A stretch of 64,000 bases of DNA from Pelagerythrobacter marensis (GTDB lineage: Bacteria > Pseudomonadota > Alphaproteobacteria > Sphingomonadales > Sphingomonadaceae), in the NCBI RefSeq assembly GCF_001028625.1, contig NZ_CP011805.1, forward strand, positions 1,488,001 to 1,552,000, in the 5' to 3' direction. Below the pieces are notes generated by a model. That model did no database searches. It was not told the DNA's origin and saw only the letters and a list, made by a program, of their open reading frames with translations. Below are positions 17,418 to 23,649 of this stretch, piece by piece. Made by a program: the position numbers and the translations under genes. How positions within the stretch are numbered: the stretch's first letter is position 1; each line of letters opens with the position of its first letter.

Positions 17418-17693
17418 TTACTTGGCGGCTTCGGAGAGAAAGGTCGCTAGCCTCTGCACGGCTCCTCGCTCTGCCCTGTAGGTGACTGAGCGCCCTTCTT
17501 TCGTCGAAGAGACGAGCCCCGCGTTCCGCAACACCGACAGGTGCACAGAGGTGTTGTTGGGCATCGTGTCGGTCTGCTCGGCAACCTCGCTGGACGTGAT
17601 GCCGTTCGCCGCTCGCGCTATGGCCAGGAATATCTCCAGCCGGGTCGGTTGAGCCAAGGCACTGAGCTTCGTCACGGCATCCATCTTTTCCAT
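17418..17693 (-). CDS. ArsR family transcriptional regulator without cysteine
   Basis: This is a 91-residue winged-helix protein of the ArsR/SmtB class (LAQPTRLEIFLAIARA, then the recognition helix NNTSVHLSVLRNAGLV and wing TKEGRSVTYRAE). It has no Cys at all, so it cannot use the ELCVCDL metal site of ArsR or CadC; a site from His or acidic residues, or a non-metal signal, is possible. ATG 17693 is chosen because AGGAG lies 4-5 nt upstream; other in-frame starts are longer. A strong dyad lies just upstream and likely serves as its operator. It converges with czcD. Confidence 0.82.
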   Translation of the reverse strand: MEKMDAVTKLSALAQPTRLEIFLAIARAANGITSSEVAEQTDTMPNNTSVHLSVLRNAGLVSSTKEGRSVTYRAERGAVQRLATFLSEAAK

Positions 17694-17737
17694 TCTCCTG
17701 CAGATAGCGCCAGCCGTCCCTACCGACAAGTTAATTC

Positions 17738-17763
17738 AATACTTCATTACCTATTGAAGTATT
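17738..17763. promoter_or_regulatory. Putative ArsR-type operator dyad
   Basis: Perfect 9-bp arms AATACTTCA (17738-17746) and TGAAGTATT (17755-17763) are separated by 8 bp in an AT-rich stretch. The dyad lies 45-70 bp upstream of the ArsR-like start and about 70 bp upstream of the next rightward gene (17833). A dimeric winged-helix repressor bound here could control both its own gene and the accessory operon to the right. Confidence 0.65.
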
Positions 17764-17832
17764 TTGTGTTCATGCTATGTCCCGTGTCACGAGGCGCTGG
17801 TAGGTCCGGCGCGGAACGTGAGGAGCGGTGCC

Positions 17833-18213
17833 ATGGAAGATGCCGCGGAATTTGAGTTCGAACCCCTTCTGTCGGGAGCGCCCGCCGACTGGGCGCTCGA
17901 CCCCCTCGATGACAGAAGCGGTGGCATGCTGGCGATAAGACGGGTCTCGCTCGTTCGCGTCGCTTGCGTGGCAGCCGAGACGGGAGCTCGGATGCAGCGC
18001 GATGGCCTTGCGGGTGATCCGATGGACTGGATGGTCGAACGATCGCCCTTGTTCGGCGGGCTCGCGCCGATCGAGGCGTGCCTCGAGCGCGGCGCCTTTC
18101 TGAAAGCCGTCACCCTGCACGGTCTCGGTCTCGAAGCTGACGCGGCTGAGATGATTTATGGTCGCTTCGGCTTCCTCGACGCTCGAGATGACGTGGAGAG
18201 CGACAATGACTGA
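17833..18213 (+). CDS. Hypothetical protein, weakly DUF2384 (MbcA/ParS)-like
   Basis: This 126-residue acidic protein starts at an ATG 7 nt after AGGAG. Its C-terminal half, WMVERSPLFGGLAPIEACL followed by KAVTLHGLGL, resembles the W...P...GG..P pattern of the MbcA/ParS toxin-binding domain (DUF2384), but the match is weak and no toxin gene is adjacent. It overlaps the exonuclease gene by 8 bp and heads the five-gene operon 17,833-21,318. Function unknown. Confidence 0.55.
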   Translation: MEDAAEFEFEPLLSGAPADWALDPLDDRSGGMLAIRRVSLVRVACVAAETGARMQRDGLAGDPMDWMVERSPLFGGLAPIEACLERGAFLKAVTLHGLGLEADAAEMIYGRFGFLDARDDVESDND

Positions 18214-19078
18214 TACCGGTCGTTCCAATGTTCGCGAACTGCGCCGCATCGAACTTTCCGTCGGTGAAACCGGCCTCGGCGATCCCGACGGCCCGCTTCG
18301 CGTCGCTCTGGTGGTGGATGTCGAGACGACGGGCCTGTCACCGCAGGAAGACAAGATCATCGAACTGGCGATGCGGCGGTTCACGTATGATCCCGAAGGA
18401 CATATCGTCGAGATCGGTAAATCCTGGTGCTGGCGCGAGGATCCGGGTGTCGCCCTCCCCGAAGACATCGTGCGCATCACCGGCATCACCGATCAGGATC
18501 TCATCGGCCGTCGCATCGATGAACGCGTGGCCACGGACATACTCTCGTCAGCCGACGTGGTCATCGCCCATAACGCCGCGTTCGACCGCCCCATGGTGGA
18601 GAACCGGCTTTCCGCCCTGCCGGCGAAGCAATGGGCCTGTTCATGCGTCGAGATCGACTGGGCGGGCGCCGGCTTTGAGGGTCGCTCGCTTGGCTGGCTC
18701 TGTGCCCAGGCCGGTTGGTTCTACGATGCACACCGCGCGCAGGGCGATGTCGATGCGGTGATCCAGCTGCTGCGTCACGAGGGCACCGACGGGCGATCGT
18801 TGCTCTACGAGCTCGATGACGCTTCGTCATGCGACAGCTTCCTCATCGAAGCGGTTGGCTCGCCCTTCTCGACCAAGGATGTGCTGCGGATGCGCGGCTA
18901 TCGCTGGAACCCGACGAGGCAGGTTTGGTGGCGTGAGGTCATGGACGATCGGCTCGTCGCCGAGCAGGCATGGCTGGCCAGCGAGGTCTACGCGAGCGGA
19001 AAGGGAGCCCGGGCCCTCGGACCGCGTCTCACCCGTCGCGATGCCTACAGCCGCTTCCGCCTGGATGATGGCGTCTGA
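18206..19078 (+). CDS. DEDDh 3'-5' exonuclease (DnaQ-like)
   Basis: The 290-residue protein carries a DnaQ-type exonuclease in its first two thirds: Exo I VVDVETTGLSP (the DxE pair), Exo II VIAHNAAFDRPM, and Exo III DAHRAQGDVDA with His four residues before the last Asp region, as in DEDDh enzymes. It should remove nucleotides from 3' ends of DNA or RNA. The C-terminal 90 residues form a separate domain containing VLRMRGYRWNPTRQVWWREV, a pattern seen fused to plasmid-borne DnaQ-like proteins. Start 18206 overlaps the upstream gene. It is not the replicative epsilon subunit by context; DNA repair or defence is possible. Confidence 0.85.
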   Translation: MTDTGRSNVRELRRIELSVGETGLGDPDGPLRVALVVDVETTGLSPQEDKIIELAMRRFTYDPEGHIVEIGKSWCWREDPGVALPEDIVRITGITDQDLIGRRIDERVATDILSSADVVIAHNAAFDRPMVENRLSALPAKQWACSCVEIDWAGAGFEGRSLGWLCAQAGWFYDAHRAQGDVDAVIQLLRHEGTDGRSLLYELDDASSCDSFLIEAVGSPFSTKDVLRMRGYRWNPTRQVWWREVMDDRLVAEQAWLASEVYASGKGARALGPRLTRRDAYSRFRLDDGV

Positions 19079-19114
19079 CCCATGCGCTCAAGAGCCAGCA
19101 CAGGAGAAACGAAA

Positions 19115-19873
19115 ATGGCAAAGAAGCCGATCCGACGAAAGGCAGCGGACAAGCAGGTCGCAAATGCGGCGCTGCCGGACGGCCTCGTGAACGTTGCACC
19201 GGTGCCCTACCCGGTGGCCGATACCAGCATCACCGCGCTACAGGTGTATCACAATCCCGATCGCAAGCCATCTGGTGATGGACCCTGGAACAACGAGGCC
19301 GATAAGGTCTCCTGGATCGACGAGACGACCGGTCTCGGCTGCATCATGCTCCGTCAGAGGAACGGGACGATCTCGGGCTTCGTGGGGGTTGGCCCCGAGC
19401 ATCCGCTCTTCGGCTTCGAGGCGGACGCGGTGCCGGTCGGCATTTCCAACACGGTCCACGGCGGCGTGACCTACAGCAAGGCATGCGAGGTCAACCGGTT
19501 CGAACGGCAAGCCCACGGCAGGCCGCGTCAGGAGCGCTACACGGTATGCCACACGAGTTGGGTCAGGACGGTTCAGGACTATCGCACGGTGCAGACCACG
19601 GAGGACCAGTTCCACGAAGATCTGTGGTGGCTGGGCTTCGACACCGACCATGCGGGCGACCTCGTTCCGGGCGGTCGATATGGCGAAGGTCGCAAGGGTG
19701 ACGTCTATCGCGATCAATCCTTCGTATACGCGAACTGCATCGAATTGGCGCGAAAGCTGAAATCGCTGGTCGCCGACCATCAGGCAGAGGTCGCGACCGA
19801 CAGTCCGGATGGGGAAGCGGCCGCCGGTAAGCCGCTCGGCCTTCCGCCCCCCACCGGGCACGGAGGCGAATGA
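19115..19873 (+). CDS. Conserved hypothetical protein of plasmids and phages
   Basis: This 252-residue soluble protein starts at the ATG 9 nt after AGGAG. Its core has GPWNNEADKVSWIDETTGLGC, GFVGVGPEHPLFG, VHGGVTYSKAC and LWWLGFDTDHAGDLVP, a pattern I recognise from conserved hypothetical proteins on phages and plasmids, with invariant His, Asp and Cys residues that could form an active or metal site. It is the third gene of the accessory operon, 36 bp after the exonuclease and overlapping the next gene. No reaction can be named. Confidence 0.6.
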   Translation: MAKKPIRRKAADKQVANAALPDGLVNVAPVPYPVADTSITALQVYHNPDRKPSGDGPWNNEADKVSWIDETTGLGCIMLRQRNGTISGFVGVGPEHPLFGFEADAVPVGISNTVHGGVTYSKACEVNRFERQAHGRPRQERYTVCHTSWVRTVQDYRTVQTTEDQFHEDLWWLGFDTDHAGDLVPGGRYGEGRKGDVYRDQSFVYANCIELARKLKSLVADHQAEVATDSPDGEAAAGKPLGLPPPTGHGGE

Positions 19874-20709
19874 TGGTAGGTTCGTTTCACCCTTTCGGAG
19901 CCGACAAGGTGCGTTACGGCGACGATCGGCATCCCGATCTTCCGTGGGGATACTGGTTCGTTTCGACGTCGGACATTCCCGGACAACCGCCGCTGGTGGA
20001 CGAGAAGGGCTGTGAATGGGAATCGGTCCGTGAAGCCTTCTGGGTCGATCGCCTCGGCCTGCCCTCGATCCATTCGGGTTGGATGAACGGTATCATGGAG
20101 TTCATGGCGAGCTATCTCGCGATCCTCGATGGCCGGTTCGTGGCGCCGGAGGAGAGATACAGGGACATTTTCCTCGGTGATGGTCACCTCGATCAGTTCT
20201 TCAGAGCCTACCTGCTCGCTGCTGGACTGGTGAACGACACGGACGGACGGCCGACGCCTGAGGGGCGCGCCGTGTTGCTGATGCTCATTGCCACGCGGAC
20301 GCGCGAGGATGCCGAGGAAAAGGTCGGTCTCGACTGGATCGTGGCGAACCGCACAGTCGCGGATCAAGCCGCCCGCCGGGAAGCTGCGGAGCAGGTGGAG
20401 CGGCGCGAGTGCGTCGCTGAACGCATGGCGCATCGCTTTGCGACCGACACGATCGGCGGGGATCCGGCCGTGAAACTGATTGGATTGCGGATCACCCGCG
20501 AGATCCCGGTGCGCAGCACCCTATGGACGATGACCTGGCCCGATGGTGATCGATTTGCGCGGGACCGGTTCTATCTCTGGCTTCTGGAGCGCATTGATCG
20601 CTGGGATTCCTGGAGCGAACTGGTGACGCGTGATGGTGCACGCGCGTTGACCGAGCATTTCATGAAACTCGGGTTCTGCGATCGCTTCGCCGTTGGCAAG
20701 CAGGCCTGA
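19870..20709 (+). CDS. Hypothetical protein
   Basis: This 279-residue soluble protein has no recognised domain. Its N-terminal half is aromatic-rich (HPDLPWGYWFVSTSDIPG), followed by a charged helical stretch (residues 155-190, ARREAAEQVERRECVAERM) and a C-terminal block with TMTWPDGDRFARDRFYLWLLERI. It is coupled to the preceding gene by an ATGA overlap and followed after 15 bp by the putative ubiquitin-like gene. Conservation of the operon, if found elsewhere, would be the best clue to its role. Confidence 0.5.
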   Translation: MMVGSFHPFGADKVRYGDDRHPDLPWGYWFVSTSDIPGQPPLVDEKGCEWESVREAFWVDRLGLPSIHSGWMNGIMEFMASYLAILDGRFVAPEERYRDIFLGDGHLDQFFRAYLLAAGLVNDTDGRPTPEGRAVLLMLIATRTREDAEEKVGLDWIVANRTVADQAARREAAEQVERRECVAERMAHRFATDTIGGDPAVKLIGLRITREIPVRSTLWTMTWPDGDRFARDRFYLWLLERIDRWDSWSELVTRDGARALTEHFMKLGFCDRFAVGKQA

Positions 20710-20724
20710 TCGGTCCGTGCCATC

Positions 20725-21318
20725 ATGAAGCAGTTCGAATGCCTTTCTGACCCGGTCGACGCGACCTTCGATGGTTGTTCACCGATGAACACGGCTGGCG
20801 AGATCGTGGTCAATGGCAGAAGAATAGCGATCGATGGAGGGGCGCTTGACGCTGAAACAGTCGCCATGCTGGTCGGACACAGGTCTGACAGCGTGGTGAT
20901 ATCTCTTCGTTTCGGTCTCGCGAGGCATTTCGATCCTGTCGATCCGATCAATTTCGAACGCAAGACACCGATGGTCTTCCGCACTTTTCCCGATGGAGCC
21001 CTCTTCTCATTACTGGTGTCGAACACGCGATGGGACTGGGGTTCCCCCACCATCAGTGTCGAAGAGGTTCGCGCTATCGCTGGACTCGATCGACAGAGCG
21101 TTCTCGTCTTGGGCGATCTTGAGCAGCGCCTAGCTGATGATGCGATGATTGATCTGGCGGCGCTTGCTGCCCCGATGCTGAATGTCCGCCCAGGAATCTC
21201 GCAAGGCCGGCAGCACGGTGGAGGCGAAGCCGGACCATTGCACTTATTGGAAAGCGACCGGACGGCAGCGGCGCGGATTGGCACGCCGGCCAACGCTCGG
21301 GAAAGTCGGGTGAACTGA
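20725..21318 (+). CDS. Putative multiubiquitin-like (beta-grasp) protein
   Basis: This 197-residue protein seems to hold two related units. The first is AGEIVVNGRRIAIDGGALDAE leading to MVFRTF. The second is FSLLVSNTRWDWGSPTISVEEVRAIAGL followed by a short loop and LADDAMIDLAAL. The order strand - W-x-W - Ile/Thr-Ser-x-x-Glu-Ile/Val helix - Leu-x-Asp-Asp-x-x-Ile/Val-Asp-Leu resembles bacterial multiubiquitin domains, which are usually encoded near E1/E2/JAB proteins. No such partner is visible here, and no C-terminal Gly-Gly is present. Assignment is by eye and tentative. It ends 17 bp from the convergent TnsB-like gene. Confidence 0.45.
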   Translation: MKQFECLSDPVDATFDGCSPMNTAGEIVVNGRRIAIDGGALDAETVAMLVGHRSDSVVISLRFGLARHFDPVDPINFERKTPMVFRTFPDGALFSLLVSNTRWDWGSPTISVEEVRAIAGLDRQSVLVLGDLEQRLADDAMIDLAALAAPMLNVRPGISQGRQHGGGEAGPLHLLESDRTAAARIGTPANARESRVN

Positions 21319-21335
21319 TGCCAGCCGTGCGCGCC

Positions 21336-22403
21336 CTAGCATCCTGTGTCGATCGGCACGGTGGATTGGCCCTTCAGGCGTTCCGAGTTGAACCGATCGA
21401 TGGCGTCGTTCAAGACCAGCCGCGCTTCCTCGAGGGTCACCAGCGCGTGGACCGCTGGATCGAAGCGGTCCTTGGCAGCGCTGCGGCTGTGACTCTTGCG
21501 CGAGAGCAGTCGGAGGTCAGTGAGCTTCGTTCCGACAATGCGCCTAATCGGTCCTCCGAAATGGAGGCGCGTGCCCCATCGCACCTTCGCGGTGAGACCG
21601 CGTTGTCCGATCTTTTCGACGAGTGCCCGCCAGCCTTCGCCATTGGTGGCGGAGAAGAGGAGCCTGGGCTTAATTGCCGTTCCACCGGACTGGCTGCTTC
21701 GCCTTCCGGCATCGTCCAGGGCTGCCACGACGAGAGCCGGATCGGGGGCGCGTTCGGATATGCACGCTCCGGCGATGGATGCGCTGAAGAGGTCGAGTGC
21801 GAGGGTTATGGTGGCGCGTCGCGGCGCCTTACGATGGTCGAGGAACAGGTCGATCGCGGAATGGTCAATGACCAGCACCTCGCCATAAGTGGTGGCGGTG
21901 TCTGCGGTTTCCTGCGCGTGGCGCCCGGTATTGAGGCTGATCGTTCCCTTCTCTACGCTTGCGAACCCGCCGCGGCTGTCGACATGATCCCTGATGGTGC
22001 TCGATGCGGGCATGGCAGGTCCAGCGTCTGGCCATCGGGAAACGACTTCGCCGGAAATCCCGACCGTGCCACGCACGCCATCTGCCACTGCCTCTTCGAT
22101 CAGGCTGTGCAGGGTCCGTTCGGTTTCGGGATCGAGCCGCGGCTGACCAAGATAGGTCGAGCGCGCGTAGGGGACGAGCGCCCAGATGTCGGGGCCTGCG
22201 GGACCTTCCCACTTGGGAAGCAGCTTGTAGAGCGAACTCAGGGACATGCCTGCTTTGTCGGCCGCGATTTGCGCGCGATCCATGTTCTCCGGCCCTTCCC
22301 GGTATTCGAGCAGAGCCTCGTGCCGTCGCAGAGCGCGTTGGCGCCGTCCGGCAGGAAGCTTCAGCCAACGGGGATCTCTTGCGATGTCATCCATGTTGGT
22401 CAT
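21336..22403 (-). CDS. TnsB-like protein with lost catalytic acids
   Basis: The 355-residue protein (from ATG 22403; in-frame ATGs at 22421 and 22394 are alternatives) has an N-terminal helix-turn-helix (IAADKAGMSLSSLYKLLPKW, 46-65), a second DNA-binding region ending in STIRDHV (135-141), and a retroviral-integrase-like core. D180 in LVIDHSAIDLF fits the first catalytic Asp. The second site reads SATNG (T253 where DNG is expected) and the third IRRIVG (R287/R288 instead of VERFFG), 34-35 residues later. The C-terminal DNA-binding tail is mostly missing. It is therefore probably a DNA-binding, non-catalytic homolog of the TnsB at 23646. It is divergent from tnsA and may regulate transposition. 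It could also be a decayed transposase, though the frame is intact. Confidence 0.7.
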   Translation of the reverse strand: MTNMDDIARDPRWLKLPAGRRQRALRRHEALLEYREGPENMDRAQIAADKAGMSLSSLYKLLPKWEGPAGPDIWALVPYARSTYLGQPRLDPETERTLHSLIEEAVADGVRGTVGISGEVVSRWPDAGPAMPASSTIRDHVDSRGGFASVEKGTISLNTGRHAQETADTATTYGEVLVIDHSAIDLFLDHRKAPRRATITLALDLFSASIAGACISERAPDPALVVAALDDAGRRSSQSGGTAIKPRLLFSATNGEGWRALVEKIGQRGLTAKVRWGTRLHFGGPIRRIVGTKLTDLRLLSRKSHSRSAAKDRFDPAVHALVTLEEARLVLNDAIDRFNSERLKGQSTVPIDTGC

Positions 22404-22432
22404 TCCGCCGCAGCTTATCATGCGATCGCGAA

Positions 22433-22567
22433 TGTCACGCAAGACCGGATGGCTTACTGTCACCGACCTCCGTCTCGCAATTATAGATCCAAGTCCCGGC
22501 ATACCGATTTTCCTTGTAAACACTATCCATCCCGTGCATCCGACCGTTGTAAGAACCATCCATTCGG
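22433..22567. promoter_or_regulatory. Degenerate TnsB-site-like repeats between the TnsB-like gene and tnsA
   Basis: Four direct TGT-initiated elements are seen: TGTCACGCAAGACCGGATGG (22433), TGTCACCGACCTCCGTCTCG (22458), TGTAAACACTATCCATCCCG (22515) and TGTAAGAACCATCCATTCGG (22548). The last two share TGTAA-N-AC-ATCCAT and the last resembles the end repeat TGTCAGAACC at 29014. They point the same way as the glmS-side array, so they are not the opposite transposon end. Binding by TnsB or by the inactive homolog to control the divergent promoters is inferred. Confidence 0.45.
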
Positions 22568-22797
22568 GAGAGTTTTCGTGCGATTCGCAGTGGGATATCG
22601 AGAGGTTGGGAACCGGCTGCCGCCTGCCGCTGTTTGCATCGCTCGGTGTCTTCCGATCGGTCGCGCGCACGCTCACGGCATGCATCCCCCGTATGCGTTC
22701 GAGCGCACAGGCGTCAGATCGAAGTCACCAGCCGACACTGGGTGGGCGCGCCATAGCGGTCGAGCGGCAACGCGGCTGAGCGCTGCGGAGATGCAGC

Positions 22798-23649
22798 GTG
22801 CGTAATCCGAAACGCAGTCCCTATGCCTTCTTCGAGGATCGTCGCCTGCGATGGATCAAGGAAGGTCGCGGGCAGGGATCGGGCGCGGAATACCGACCCT
22901 GGCTCGAGGTCAGGAACGTCAAGTCATCCGGCCGCAAGAGTCGTATGCGCGGCATACTGCACGATCGGGTTATGCACCTTATGTCAGACCTGGAGCGCAA
23001 CGCCGTTCTCTATTTCGAGCGCCAGCCGCAGGTCACTGACATTCGTGAACAGTTCCCGCTGGATCGGGACATCACTCGCAGGATCGCGCACGCGATGGGC
23101 GTCTCACATCCTAGGGATCCGTGGACGGGCGAGGATATCGTCATGACCTCTGATGTCGTGGTCGATTTCCGTATCGCGAGCGGCAAGACGATCTCCCGGG
23201 TCTTCTCCGTCAAACAGTCCGAAGACCTCCTCAAGCACCGCACGGTCGTGAAGCAGGAGATTGAGCGGAGATACTGGACCCGGTTCGGCCACACATGGAA
23301 GCCGCTACTGGACTGCACCTTGCGGCGGACGCAGTATTTCAATGCGCTGATGTGGGCGCGGGAATGGTTCTACCTGCCCATCGACTCCGGCGCGCCTCTG
23401 GCCGTTTGGACGCGGCGCTGTGAGCTTGTCGAGGCAGCGCTCGTTTCCGGCGAGCATGCGACATTGCGCGGCCTCGTCGCTTGTCTCGAGCAAGAGGGCG
23501 GTTTCGGATCGGGCGACGTTCTCTCGACGCTCCGCCACCTCATCGCCCGGCAGCGGATCGCCTACGATTTCAATCTCGGCGAACCATCTCTCGACATGGT
23601 GTCGAGCGCGTTCTCAGCGTGTGCTCTCAATGTGGGACTGGCGGCATGA
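22798..23649 (+). CDS. tnsA: TnsA-like transposon endonuclease
   Basis: This 283-residue restriction-endonuclease-fold protein cuts the 5' ends of the element so that transposition proceeds cut-and-paste. The core shows YFERQPQVTDIREQFPL (E74/E84), TSDVVVDFR (D119/D123) and FSVKQS (K139, preceded by V), fitting the TnsA E-D-(Q/V)xK active site. A helical C-terminal half (160-283) matches the TnsC-contacting domain. The start is a GTG at 22798 (family proteins commonly begin at this position before the RSPYAFF-like segment). It overlaps tnsB by ATGA. Confidence 0.88.
   Translation: MRNPKRSPYAFFEDRRLRWIKEGRGQGSGAEYRPWLEVRNVKSSGRKSRMRGILHDRVMHLMSDLERNAVLYFERQPQVTDIREQFPLDRDITRRIAHAMGVSHPRDPWTGEDIVMTSDVVVDFRIASGKTISRVFSVKQSEDLLKHRTVVKQEIERRYWTRFGHTWKPLLDCTLRRTQYFNALMWAREWFYLPIDSGAPLAVWTRRCELVEAALVSGEHATLRGLVACLEQEGGFGSGDVLSTLRHLIARQRIAYDFNLGEPSLDMVSSAFSACALNVGLAA

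Noticed and set aside
19115..20709. E1 or E2 ubiquitin-like enzymes in the accessory operon
   Set aside because: No nucleotide-binding E1 motif or HPN-type E2 active site is visible in either product, so no claim is made beyond the ubiquitin-like gene itself.
22433..22567. Opposite end of the transposon just upstream of tnsA
   Set aside because: The TGT repeats here point in the same direction as the glmS-side array, whereas transposon ends must be inverted.
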